Of a stretch of DNA of 64,000 nucleotides, positions 36,680-44,532 are shown piece after piece. The translations under genes were made by a program, and so were the position numbers. The stretch's first letter is position 1, and the number at the start of each line of letters is the position of its first letter. Source of the stretch: CAIVAT01 sp964525995 (lineage in GTDB: Bacteria > Bacteroidota > Bacteroidia > Bacteroidales > FEN-979); NCBI GenBank assembly GCA_964525995.1, contig CAZGIM010000001.1:248001-312000 (forward strand), in the 5' to 3' direction. The notes beneath the pieces are model-generated. The model worked only from the letters and a program-made list of their open reading frames with translations, did no database searches and had not been told where the DNA came from.

Positions 36680-37375
36680 TTACGCAACGGTTTTTGAGGA
36701 ATTTAGGATATTCAGTATATTTTGGAAAAGCGATGAGGGGATATAATCATCAAATGTAGCTTCTTTGGGCGTTTTCGGGGCGGCCAGTAGTGCAGCCTCA
36801 TCCGCTTTGTATTTCTGATTATATCCGAGAATTATATCCATCAACCCCTGTTCGCCCCCAATGCCTGATATGAGTGAATTTATTCCCTTTTCTGCACTGC
36901 TGAGAATATCAAATGTCTTAGATTTCCCTTCTTCAAGTCCCATCAACTGAAGTGCATCCCGGCGGCGCTGCGTTTCGTTCTCGTACCCGGCAGACACACT
37001 TCCAAGGTACTGCGCCAGCCGGTTTTTATTGGCCAGGATCGCTGCATCGTTCTCCCTTCCTATCTGGCGCTTGGCCGCGTTGCCCTGGCTGTACATCTTC
37101 GAGAGTGCGTCAACCAATCCTCCTCCTGAAATGTAATCCTTCGCCTGGTTCAGTGTCATGGGAATCGACGAATCAATCTCAGAGAGTTGTTCCTGGTATC
37201 CGGGCAGTCCGGTATTAACATTTTCACGGAGTATGGCCTCACCACGGCGGACACTCTCCGGGACTCTGGTGTTGCTTACCATCTCCGATAGCTTCGACTG
37301 CGTTTCGTCATGCGAAGCCGAAGAGAGCGCGCCGCCAACGATGGATGAAACCAATCCTAATAATGAGCCGATCAT
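36680..37375 (-). CDS. Possible virion DNA-pilot-like / coiled-coil protein
   Basis: A protein of about 231 residues from the ATG at 37375. It begins with a Gly/Ser-rich hydrophobic segment (MIGSLLGLVSSIVGGALSSA), continues as a long Ala/Gln/Glu-rich helical region with AKRQIGRENDAAILANKNRL and YENETQRRRDALQLMG, and ends in a short C-terminal domain. A glycine-rich N-terminal membrane-like helix followed by a helical body is the pattern of minor virion proteins that pilot DNA through membranes (Microviridae VP2/H and similar proteins of tailless phages). There is no diagnostic motif, so this is a hypothesis. It would be a virus-derived part in the element. Confidence 0.4.
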   Translation of the reverse strand: MIGSLLGLVSSIVGGALSSASHDETQSKLSEMVSNTRVPESVRRGEAILRENVNTGLPGYQEQLSEIDSSIPMTLNQAKDYISGGGLVDALSKMYSQGNAAKRQIGRENDAAILANKNRLAQYLGSVSAGYENETQRRRDALQLMGLEEGKSKTFDILSSAEKGINSLISGIGGEQGLMDIILGYNQKYKADEAALLAAPKTPKEATFDDYIPSSLFQNILNILNSSKTVA

Positions 37376-37526
37376 AGTGTTTGATTTTATTACAAAGATA
37401 TACCATGAAGCGGGCGTTTTCAATATTGAAACCCTTGGAATATCTGAATATTGTTAATTTCTAACTGACCATATTACCGGTAAATCGCAATTTGATGTAT
37501 TTTCGTAAATAAACGAGGAGGTAAAC

Positions 37527-37682
37527 ATGGATCAGTCAGATGAGAGTTTTTCAGAAGAATTGAAGAAGGCACGGCAAACGAGGATGGAAAACTTAAAGCA
37601 ATTAGTGAGGATATTGAAAGCAAGGCGGAAAGCAATAGAAAAGCTGAACTTAATAAGGCAGTCGGAAGAGCAGACGAAATAG
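37527..37682 (+). CDS. Small charged protein (51 aa) with strong ribosome-binding site
   Basis: The ATG at 37527 is preceded by AGGAGG with a 6-bp spacer, one of the best Shine-Dalgarno sites in this window. The product (MDQSDESFSEELKKARQTRM to RQSEEQTK) is highly charged and probably helical. It ends at a TAG, after which the same frame runs on into a ParB-like remnant (DNQPEVFLNVSNVS). It could be a genuine small gene or the 5' scrap of a damaged one. Confidence 0.5.
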   Translation: MDQSDESFSEELKKARQTRMENLKQLVRILKARRKAIEKLNLIRQSEEQTK

Positions 37683-38364
37683 GAAGGATTACCGTCGAAG
37701 TTAATACTTGATAACCAGCCAGAAGTGTTTTTGAATGTTAGCAATGTTAGCAAAAAAGGGTGAGACAGTTGGATTTAGTCGGCTTCGTGAGGAACGCAAA
37801 GAAAAGATTTTCCAAATGTACCTGGCATGTCATACACAGCAGGAAATAGCTGAGGCGGTGGGATTGCCACAACAAACCGTAGCTGATTCTTTACCGAAAT
37901 TAACAGACTTGGAGAAATCGGTAAAGATTTTTTCCTCTTTTTCCGATCCTGACTTTGAAGTTCCGATTTACAACGTCTGGACGTTTGCGAAAAAGACCAA
38001 TGAGGTAAGTCATTACGGCAATTCGGAGGTTAGAATTGTTGAAAACCTGCTTTACCTATACACCGATCCTTTTGATATAGTTTTTGATCCGTTTGGTGGC
38101 GGTGGATCAACCATAGATGTTTGTAAAAAACGAATAAGGAGATACTATGTTTCTGACAGGAAACCAATAGTTGAGCGTGAATCTGAAATAAGAAAACTTG
38201 ATATAAACTACAACCTTCCGGATTTTAATAATCGTTGGAAGGATGTCAGATTGGCATATCTCGATCCTCCATATTGGAAACAGGCAGAAAATCAGTATTC
38301 TAACGACTCTGATGATCTTGCAAATATGAGTTTGGATGAATTTAACCGGTCCTCTTCTGTCTGA
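37683..38364 (+). pseudogene. Truncated ParB-linked DNA methyltransferase
   Basis: The frame first reads a ParB-like linker remnant (KLILDNQPEVFLNVSNVSKK), then shifts by one base at a run of six A's to the frame open from 37735. This encodes an HTH (EKIFQMYLACHTQQEIAEAV) and the start of an adenine/cytosine methyltransferase with FDPFGGGGSTIDVCKKRIRR (SAM site) and LAYLDPPYWKQ (DPPY catalytic motif). The protein stops after MSLDEFNRSSSV, losing the C-terminal half of the usual fold. In phage-type ParB-methylase fusions all these parts lie on one chain, so this copy is frameshifted and truncated at both ends. Confidence 0.7.
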
Positions 38365-38369
38365 AATTA

Positions 38370-38933
38370 TTACTGTGGAAGTGGATAAATTTTTTCCCAA
38401 GTTTCAATTACCTTTTGGTCCCATATCATGCCAAGAGTATTGAGCGTAAGCCCATCACCTGAATGACATTGGTTTTCATACGACAATGAGAACCTATTGT
38501 TAACAATTGTGAATGAAATCGGAAATACACAGTCACATTTAAATGGGAGAGATGAAAATGAAAATCTGCCAGGAATTGCACTTTTTTCAAACATGCACAT
38601 TACACCAAGTTCTACCCTTACTTCACCGCCCACTATTGAATATACGTTATACTGGTCCCCAAGTTTAACAATCACGGTCTCTACCTCTGAATTCAAGGGA
38701 TTACCATATTCTTTATCTGGATTTGGCCATTTAAATTTGCTTATGGTGATGGACTTTCTCAACCATATGCCCTCAAGTGCATCGAGTTGGCTATTATGTG
38801 AACTAAAGTAGTCAACTACACTCTGCTCAGAAGCTCCTTTGTAGAAAAATTGACATTGGGGAACTAATGGCATCAAAAAAAGCAGAATGCCAAACCAAAT
38901 AAAAATTAAGCGTGTTTTACTAATTGCATACAT
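38370..38933 (-). CDS. Exported protein, lipocalin-like, paired with HNH nuclease
   Basis: A 187-residue protein with an N-terminal signal segment (KTRLIFIWFGILLFLMPLV). The mature part contains DALEGIWLRKSI followed by alternating beta strands (VIVKLGDQYNVYSIV, FSFSSLPFKCDCVF, SLSYENQC), a layout like small lipocalin-type barrels. Four Cys suggest disulfides. It starts 9 bp after the stop of the exported HNH protein on the same strand, so the two are surely co-transcribed. A partner or immunity role is inferred from this arrangement only. The family is not recognised. Confidence 0.55.
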   Translation of the reverse strand: MYAISKTRLIFIWFGILLFLMPLVPQCQFFYKGASEQSVVDYFSSHNSQLDALEGIWLRKSITISKFKWPNPDKEYGNPLNSEVETVIVKLGDQYNVYSIVGGEVRVELGVMCMFEKSAIPGRFSFSSLPFKCDCVFPISFTIVNNRFSLSYENQCHSGDGLTLNTLGMIWDQKVIETWEKIYPLPQ

Positions 38934-38942
38934 TGTTTTGGT

Positions 38943-39452
38943 TTATTTCTTGCGTATATATGTCTTTGTCCCTTTTGAGTTGATATAATATTTTCCTCCA
39001 CGAGGCCCGGTCATTACTGGCCTTGATGAGTTAAAATTATAAGTAGGAGTTGAATAAAAGTGTGTGCTTTTGTAAGTCTTACTTTTTCTACCATACTGTG
39101 GAATGGGGCTACGACTATAGGTTGATACAGATCGCTCCTTTGCGGTTTTTATCTTATGTTCACGGGTGGAAAGCAGCTGCATGTTTGATGGTTCATCCTT
39201 GCCGCCTTGAGACAGTGGTATAATATGGTCAATCTGGTATCCCCGAGGTACTTTGTCGTATCCCTTGCTGCGTAAAAATTCTTTTTTTGCAGAAGAACTC
39301 CGCTCAACTTTTGGGTACCCTGTAGTTTTGTAATTCTCCCCAACAATGTATTTTGTTTGGCCGACGCTATAGGTTTGCTTCTCCTGCCCTTGAATTAAAT
39401 GCGATTGGCCTACAACAACATATAAAAGCAAAAAGAAAATTAGCTTTCTCAT
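38943..39452 (-). CDS. Exported HNH endonuclease with basic C-terminal adaptor
   Basis: A 169-residue protein from the ATG at 39452 with a signal peptide (MRKLIFFLLLYVVVGQSHLI). The HNH core is YQIDHIIPLSQGGKDEPSNM followed by QLLSTREHKIKTAKE, the DH...N...H pattern of a metal-dependent nuclease. The C-terminus GPRGGKYYINSKGTKTYIRK resembles the short basic adaptor found at the ends of some viral and phage proteins. Export of a nuclease suggests action outside the cytoplasm, either on foreign DNA or in competition. An upstream TTG at 39458 is possible. It heads a two-gene operon with the lipocalin-like protein. Confidence 0.78.
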   Translation of the reverse strand: MRKLIFFLLLYVVVGQSHLIQGQEKQTYSVGQTKYIVGENYKTTGYPKVERSSSAKKEFLRSKGYDKVPRGYQIDHIIPLSQGGKDEPSNMQLLSTREHKIKTAKERSVSTYSRSPIPQYGRKSKTYKSTHFYSTPTYNFNSSRPVMTGPRGGKYYINSKGTKTYIRKK

Positions 39453-39761
39453 GGTCAACCGATTTATTTTTGGGCGTTATTAGGTTCACAAAAAAAATGC
39501 AGCGCGAGCATATTACCTACTGCTGTTAGGGTTCGATCAAGAACCCATGCCGCAAATAAAACAACTCTAAAACTGTTGCTGGGGGCGCTTCTTACTATCC
39601 TGCGGCGGTATTAGAATTTGGTCGATTTAAACAGCAGAATTCAGCTAAATGCTAAATCATATTAAGTTTTGGTTATGTTTCGATAATGTAGTTTTAGTTA
39701 TTCAAAGTTAAAAATTGAATTAACGTGAAAAAATAAATTCTTAAAAATAATTATTATAGAG
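39453..39761. other. Gap within the element, no supported gene
   Basis: About 310 bp lie between the HNH gene and the next remnant. The right half is very A+T-rich. I see no gene, clear promoter or terminator. Confidence 0.5.
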
Positions 39762-40193
39762 TTGAAATTCATCAAATACGTAACTTCTCTTCTCTTCCTT
39801 TGGCGGTTCATGGTTGACGTAATTGGGGGAATAGGTATCGCCCTAATGTTCGTCATGCGGACAAACAAGCGTCGCAACCTGACCAGCTCCCAATGGGCTG
39901 CTATTGCCGCCGAGGCTGAAGACCTTGTATCGGAATTGCAGCAAAAGGTCGAAGAAGACAGAAGGCGGAAAATAGCTGAACGTGAAAACGTTGCGAATCA
40001 ATACACGAAGCCTGAACCAAAAGTGGAAACGGTTCAATTAATTGAACCATCTCCACAAAAAGACAACTCCAGACTTGCCGATTCTCACATTGCTTCCCTG
40101 TTCAACACGAACCGTACCTACATCAGCGAAGCCCGGAAGCTGAAAGAAACCAAGCCGGAAGCATTTGTAAAAGTTAGCAACGTTAGCAGATGA
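39762..40193 (+). pseudogene. ParB-like linker/HTH remnant
   Basis: The open frame (143 residues) lacks a normal start and lacks the ParB nuclease domain, but from about residue 28 it reads MRTNKRRNLTSSQWAAIAAE, the RRxLTSSQxAAIA signature that follows ParB domains in phage ParB-methylase proteins. It then has a second helical domain, NTNRTYISEARKLKETKPEA. It ends FVKVSNVSR at the same point where the methyltransferase remnant at 37.7 kb begins (shared 16-bp GTTAGCAAYGTTAGCA). It is best read as the middle part of a broken ParB-methylase gene. Confidence 0.6.
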
Positions 40194-40291
40194 GCGGGGT
40201 TGTTGGGACTCACGCTATTTTTGAAGCTTTGCCTTTCATTTATTGATTTTGCGGTGTTTTTAGCCTGCTGGCTGTGGCACAAATGTGTCGA

Positions 40292-41086
40292 CTACGGTTT
40301 AAGCCAATTGCTTTCAGGTTTCACAATAAGACGTGCATTAATATATGCCATATGAAGCGTCAGGCATGTCCTGGCACAATAAATATTCTCATGTTGCCTG
40401 AAAACAACAAGTGCAAGATCAGGATTTGGTGAGCCTGAAGTTAGACATAGCGGTAAGAGCAATTGAATTTTTCCATTATAACACTGAGGTACGGCTATTT
40501 TGTAATTAATCCTTACCTTCTGTTTTACTTCCTCTATCGACCCAAACAAATGCCGTCGGATGCCATTGTCATCAAGATAATGCATGTGATCAGGAAATCT
40601 ATCTTTATTATCAATAATGATATGATCGATATCCGGGACCAATTCTACCTTGGGATTAAAAAGCAGTAATTCCGGATTCCCAAAGTAATTTGCAACCTCA
40701 GGGATTGATCCTGAGAAATGCCTTAAAAATTGACTATCACTTTTTTTTAAAAAAGCTTTAAAAAAATATGGAGACTTTTTGTCTGGTTTTGGTGATCTGT
40801 ATTTTTCGAATAAGGCAAAGATATCTTCAAGATTTTCGGTAACGAGACCAGTATTCCAGGCACAAAATTGATTATCGGATGTATAAACAATCTTCTTTTC
40901 CTGTTGAATACGCCTGAATGTGAATTCGATATAATTCTTTAGAATTGAAAAGTTCTTTGAAATTGAATCAGAAAAATCCCATTCCTCTTTTGAACACAAA
41001 GATGTCGCAAGGTATTTTATGCTCTCTTGATAATTAGGGAAGAAAGCGAAACGAAATAATTCGTTAATGTATTCCTTTGCTGCCAT
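40292..41086 (-). CDS. DUF3825 domain protein
   Basis: A 264-residue protein. It carries RFAFFPNYQESIKYLATSL, EFTFRRIQQEKKIVYTSD, CAWNTGLVTENLEDIFALFE, FFKAFLKKSDSQFLRHFSG, YKIAVPQCYNGKIQLLLPLC and LTLHMAYINARLIVKPESNW, which I recognise as the conserved blocks of the DUF3825 family. No biochemical function is established for the family as far as I know. There is no signal peptide, so it is cytoplasmic. It stands alone, isolated from the upstream HTH genes by a bidirectional terminator. As cargo on a mobile element it is a candidate defence or host-takeover gene, which is inference. Confidence 0.75.
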   Translation of the reverse strand: MAAKEYINELFRFAFFPNYQESIKYLATSLCSKEEWDFSDSISKNFSILKNYIEFTFRRIQQEKKIVYTSDNQFCAWNTGLVTENLEDIFALFEKYRSPKPDKKSPYFFKAFLKKSDSQFLRHFSGSIPEVANYFGNPELLLFNPKVELVPDIDHIIIDNKDRFPDHMHYLDDNGIRRHLFGSIEEVKQKVRINYKIAVPQCYNGKIQLLLPLCLTSGSPNPDLALVVFRQHENIYCARTCLTLHMAYINARLIVKPESNWLKP

Positions 41087-41105
41087 GGTACTGGTTTAAA
41101 GAATA

Positions 41106-41132
41106 AGAGCCACCGACAAAATGGGTGGCTCT
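41106..41132. terminator. Bidirectional terminator between HTH genes and DUF3825 gene
   Basis: AGAGCCACC (41106-41114) pairs with GGTGGCTCT (41124-41132), followed on the plus strand by TTATATAT and on the minus strand by TATTCTTT. It would stop transcripts from the 41.8-42.0 kb genes before the DUF3825 gene. Confidence 0.65.
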
Positions 41133-41451
41133 TTATATATATGACTTAATTTTATTTTAATGGTATGTGGATAGATCCACACAATCTATATGTCAAATTG
41201 CAATGCAAATATATACCAAGTTGGTAAACTGTGCAACAATTTTAACAAATTATTTCAATATTATTAAAGAAAAGGTTAATAAATTGATCATGCATTATTT
41301 AGCATTTGACTTCCATTTGATTATTCGGCAAAGTTGTCAATTTCTATGTTTAAGTCTGATTTTTTTGGTTCGAACTTTCTTGATTTCTCCCTCAACAGGC
41401 AGGTATACACCCCGGATGCTTCCGGACTTGGGCTCATGAGTTCAATGATGA
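41133..41451. other. A+T-rich gap, no supported gene
   Basis: About 320 bp of A+T-rich sequence without a convincing gene. A plus-strand frame of 90 codons is present but lacks a ribosome site and a recognisable product. Confidence 0.5.
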
Positions 41452-41823
41452 TCACTGCCATCGAAACTCTGCATTTTGCCACTTTTCAAACTCTGTTATG
41501 AATCTTTCGTAGTAACTCAAACCATCGTTTGTTATTCTCCAAAGTGAATACCTTGGCAAACGGTTCCTTTCGACCATCCCGGCCTGTAATAGTTCTTTTA
41601 GGTACCGGTGAGCGTTTTCAAAAGACAGGCCCTTGCATAGAATATCCCGGGTTTGGAAAGGCTTTGAGGTATTAGGTCTCCCGTTGATATAACAGAAAAA
41701 AAACATTTGGCGCCTGGTGATGTCAATGTGCCTGATTGAACGGCAATGAATGAAAGCCTGCCTAAAACTTTGCCAACCCCGAACGTGGGGACTGACCGAT
41801 CCGGTTGAATAATGGGATAACAT
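41452..41823 (-). CDS. Winged-helix DNA-binding protein
   Basis: A protein of about 123 residues from the ATG at 41823, which lies 4 bp after the stop of the upstream gene. The second half, KPFQTRDILCKGLSFENAHR to ITNDGLSYYERFI, reads as a winged helix (recognition helix SFENAHRYLKELL, wing YSLWRITNDG). The longer open frame to 41949 would overlap the upstream gene, so the shorter start is preferred. It may bind the nearby iteron array or the element's promoters. Confidence 0.6.
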   Translation of the reverse strand: MLSHYSTGSVSPHVRGWQSFRQAFIHCRSIRHIDITRRQMFFFCYINGRPNTSKPFQTRDILCKGLSFENAHRYLKELLQAGMVERNRLPRYSLWRITNDGLSYYERFITEFEKWQNAEFRWQ

Positions 41824-41827
41824 GGTA

Positions 41828-42028
41828 TTAATTTTTTGATGTGATACATATACCTTTTGCCCGGATTGCTTCAATATTTTTCGGAAAGAAACGAATCTTC
41901 CTCCCGTAGATTGTAAGATGGTGGTACCTGCATTCTGTATCTGCCTCACAAAATGACAGTAATTTTTCGGGGCTCATGTTAAGCATGGCAGAAGCTTTTT
42001 CGATGGAAATGGATGCAACGGGTTTCAT
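41828..42028 (-). CDS. Small DNA-binding-like protein beside the iterons
   Basis: A 66-residue protein (MKPVASISIEKASAMLNMSP to ICITSKN) with an HTH-like start (SIEKASAMLNMSPEKLLSFC) and a basic wing (IYGRKIRFFPKNIEAIR), the pattern of small excisionase/MerR-type proteins. Its ATG lies 7 bp from the first iteron of the array, so the iterons fill its promoter region. It is a natural candidate for a protein that binds them, for replication or autoregulation. That role is inference. Confidence 0.6.
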   Translation of the reverse strand: MKPVASISIEKASAMLNMSPEKLLSFCEADTECRYHHLTIYGRKIRFFPKNIEAIRAKGICITSKN

Positions 42029-42034
42029 GTTTTC

Positions 42035-42328
42035 TTTATAAGAACTTTGTAAGATGTTTGTAAGAACTTTGTAAGAAGTTTTGTAAGAATGTAACTTTTT
42101 GATTATATTTATATTAACATTGTTTTCTTACAATCTTACAGTAAAAAATTTTCTATTCCAATAATTCATCTAAAAAAAAATAGTTTTCTCTGTTACTCTT
42201 TCTCACAACTGTTTTTTTCTCTCTGGATTTTACCAATTAAAAACTGTAAGATTGTAAGAAATTTTCATAACATTCAGTATTTCAATTTTATAACGTCTTA
42301 CAAAATGTCTTACAAAGCGTCTTACGAA
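42035..42328. repeat. Iteron array, probable replication origin of the element
   Basis: The left cluster has five direct units at 11-bp steps: TTTATAAGA (42035), then TTTGTAAGA at 42046, 42057, 42068 and 42080. The right cluster has three units in the opposite orientation at 12-bp steps: TCTTACAAA (42296 and 42308) and TCTTACGAA (42320). Between them two paired units on each side form a 19-bp inverted repeat around an A+T-rich core. The array fills the 310-bp gap between the 3' end of the replication gene and the 66-aa gene. Iterons plus an A+T-rich core beside a helicase gene are the hallmarks of an origin; an operator role is the alternative. Confidence 0.8.
42124..42261. repeat. 19-bp inverted repeat around an A+T-rich core
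   Basis: The arm at 42124-42142 (TTTCTTACAATCTTACAGT) is the exact reverse complement of the arm at 42243-42261. Each arm holds two iteron units. The 100 bp between them are rich in runs of A and T, as expected for a DNA-unwinding element. Confidence 0.8.
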
Positions 42329-42338
42329 ATTTAACACT

Positions 42339-44477
42339 TTAGAATGGCAGTTTGTCTGACACTGATTCTTTCTCCGGCTCCTGTTTTACAAACATTTCCC
42401 GCCGAAAATTGTAGGCTCTTCCGGATTTCCCCGCTCTGGGTTCATTATTAATATTACCAAATGGTTCATAATAAATTACGTCTGGAGGGGAAAATTTGAA
42501 CTCATTTTTCAAAACCTTACGGATATAGGCGTTGTCGATCTTCAAGTCTCTTGAAAACCACCGTTCTTTTATGTCAGTGGGTGTGGCAAAACAAAATTTT
42601 TCATTCTTTAAAACATTCAAAAACAGTTCCTCGAAATGATCATGCAATGCTTTATACAGTCCTGAATGTGATTCAGCTTTCAAATCTCTAAGGAAATCAT
42701 TGTCCAACTCTTCCGTCGTGAACCCGGATCGGTCTATTGTTAGGTCAGGCCTTGGTAGTGTTGTGAGGTAATACAGAAATGCTGGAATCTCTTCTTTGAG
42801 CTTCAATTCTATGTTAGGAATATATTTGATTGGCTTTCCTACTTTGCGAATAAAGAATCGTACCTCTTCTTGATCGATCTTTATAAATCCGTCGGGATCA
42901 TTGGATGTTAGAATTACCTTTCCGAAGAATGGGACTTGAGACTCATTGACACCTTTAAGGTTTAGTGTGATATATGGTTGAGTAGTTAGGGCCTTAATCT
43001 TTTCAATAATCTCCCTTTTGTCGATTGCTGTTTCCTCAATCAAAATCAAATTGCTATACCCGTACGACCCATTGAAATTACTGCTTAGGTTCTGAGGCGT
43101 GATATTAGCGACGTTATTTCCAAAGATCAAGTTTATCCACGTTAGGAATGTGGTTTTTCCGGTTTCTCGTTCCCGGCTGACAAGTGCAAGAATGGGTAAA
43201 ATATGTTTCGGGTGCAGGTAGAGTATTTGGATGTACCTTATCCCCAAGTTATACTGTTCGCCGAAAATATGTTCGAGAAATAGCTTAGTTGTCGGCCATT
43301 CTCCCGGTTCCGGGGTATGAGACAGTTCTGAATAAAGGTTGAAGCAATTGCCATATCTCTGGTGGTAATTTAAATGTTCCGGCTCAATAGTGAAATCGTC
43401 AAATTTTTTGATCTTGTTTACAAAGGTCTTACCGTGATCTCTTGTGATTTCTCTTACTTTCCAGGCTTTAAGTTCAGTTCTTTCGATACCGAAATGTGCA
43501 TCTGTTTTCGTAATCAATTTGAAAAAATCGCACCCTACCCGGATGTAAGGGGTTCTTACAGATTCAAGGGGATTCTTCATGCCTTCCTGAAGTCCATCTT
43601 CGATTGTTTTGAACGCAGTTTCAAGGTTATCGACGTTGTTTTTATCCTTAATTTCTTTGCGTAACCTCTGTTTAGCTTCTTCAAAAATCAATTCACCTGA
43701 ACCAACATACCCCCCCAACAACTTGGAAGCCTTAATTAGAGTAGCGTGTTTTTCACCATCTTTCGAATTTTGAATCATTCTGGCCGCGACTTCCATCGGA
43801 TCAGTGTATTTATATGCGCCAGACTGTTTAGGGGGGGCTTGCGGCTTTTGGTCCTGTTCTGCTGTTTCAGACTCCCATTGCTTGATAAAATTATTATCGA
43901 AAACTTTCGCATTTTCATTCAGGACAGCATTGTCGTCATGGCATAGAAAACACGCTGAAGATACATTTTTGGGGGCAGAATCTATTTTTATATTGAACTT
44001 GGTTTGAAGATATTTCTGAAACGACGTGTAGTACAACGCTACATCTTTATTTGATTCATCCCCGGCCGGGGCAATACGAACAATGGCTTTGAAACCTTCT
44101 CCTTTTGGACTTTTAAACATTAGAGCAGGTTTAAGCTCTAATTGAATTATTTCCCAACTCTTGTTATAGTCTTCAGCACTACCAAGGCCATCAATATCAA
44201 GGGCCAGGTATTGACTTCTGGTCACCACGCTGTTTTGATTTTTTACAGACAGCACCGCACACCAAGTAACAAAAGGTAATTTTTCTATTTTGAATGAATC
44301 CTTTTCGGCTTTCGTTGCAAGGCTTCGTAAGGTTTTTGTCTTTTTTTCAAGGTCTCCAGATTTAATATGATCGAACGCATCCTGTATTGTGTAGATTTCG
44401 TCCGGTCTCTTATTGCTTACAGTTATCGGAGGGTTGAAATAGCTGAATCCAAGCAAATTATTCGTAATTTTGTTCAT
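42339..44477 (-). CDS. Primase/helicase-type replication protein (BT4734/VirE-like N-terminus plus DUF5906-type helicase)
   Basis: A 712-residue protein. The first 200 residues (LPFVTWCAVLSVKNQNSVVT, then LALDIDGLGSAEDYNKSWEI and MFKSPKGEGFKAIVRIAP) match the BT4734-like/VirE N-terminal domain, a primase-polymerase-like fold. The C-terminal half is an SF3-like helicase with the P-loop SRERETGKTTFLTW (about 432-446), LILIEETAIDKRE (Walker B) and VILTSNDPDGFI. It should start and unwind replication of the excised element. The iteron array lies at its 3' side and the AlpA-like genes upstream, as in chromosomal island replication modules. A hairpin lies in its leader. Confidence 0.85.
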   Translation of the reverse strand: MNKITNNLLGFSYFNPPITVSNKRPDEIYTIQDAFDHIKSGDLEKKTKTLRSLATKAEKDSFKIEKLPFVTWCAVLSVKNQNSVVTRSQYLALDIDGLGSAEDYNKSWEIIQLELKPALMFKSPKGEGFKAIVRIAPAGDESNKDVALYYTSFQKYLQTKFNIKIDSAPKNVSSACFLCHDDNAVLNENAKVFDNNFIKQWESETAEQDQKPQAPPKQSGAYKYTDPMEVAARMIQNSKDGEKHATLIKASKLLGGYVGSGELIFEEAKQRLRKEIKDKNNVDNLETAFKTIEDGLQEGMKNPLESVRTPYIRVGCDFFKLITKTDAHFGIERTELKAWKVREITRDHGKTFVNKIKKFDDFTIEPEHLNYHQRYGNCFNLYSELSHTPEPGEWPTTKLFLEHIFGEQYNLGIRYIQILYLHPKHILPILALVSRERETGKTTFLTWINLIFGNNVANITPQNLSSNFNGSYGYSNLILIEETAIDKREIIEKIKALTTQPYITLNLKGVNESQVPFFGKVILTSNDPDGFIKIDQEEVRFFIRKVGKPIKYIPNIELKLKEEIPAFLYYLTTLPRPDLTIDRSGFTTEELDNDFLRDLKAESHSGLYKALHDHFEELFLNVLKNEKFCFATPTDIKERWFSRDLKIDNAYIRKVLKNEFKFSPPDVIYYEPFGNINNEPRAGKSGRAYNFRREMFVKQEPEKESVSDKLPF

Positions 44478-44493
44478 TAGTAGTTAAGATTTT

Positions 44494-44525
44494 ATCCCGG
44501 TTAAGTGCTGGCAGCACACCGGGAT
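44494..44525. promoter_or_regulatory. Two-tier hairpin between HTH gene and replication gene
   Basis: ATCCCGGT (44494-44501) pairs with ACCGGGAT (44518-44525), and inside it GTGCT pairs with AGCAC. The T-run lies on the plus-strand side; on the minus strand, where the genes run, the hairpin lies 16 nt before the replication-gene ATG with only a weak T-tract. It could be a terminator/attenuator or a nick-site-like structure. Confidence 0.55.
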
Positions 44526-44532
44526 TTTTTAT

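Noticed and set aside
37752..37758. AAAAAAG slippery heptamer as a programmed frameshift joining the ParB remnant to the methyltransferase
   Set aside because: The shift needed is in the wrong direction for a -1 slip, and the downstream enzyme is truncated anyway, so decay is simpler.
41167..41439. Plus-strand open frame of 90 codons
   Set aside because: A+T-rich spacer with no start signal or recognisable protein.
42035..42328. Short regular repeats considered as a CRISPR array
   Set aside because: Units are 9 bp at 11-12 bp steps with no spacers, inverted in part; the pattern is iterons, and no cas genes are present.
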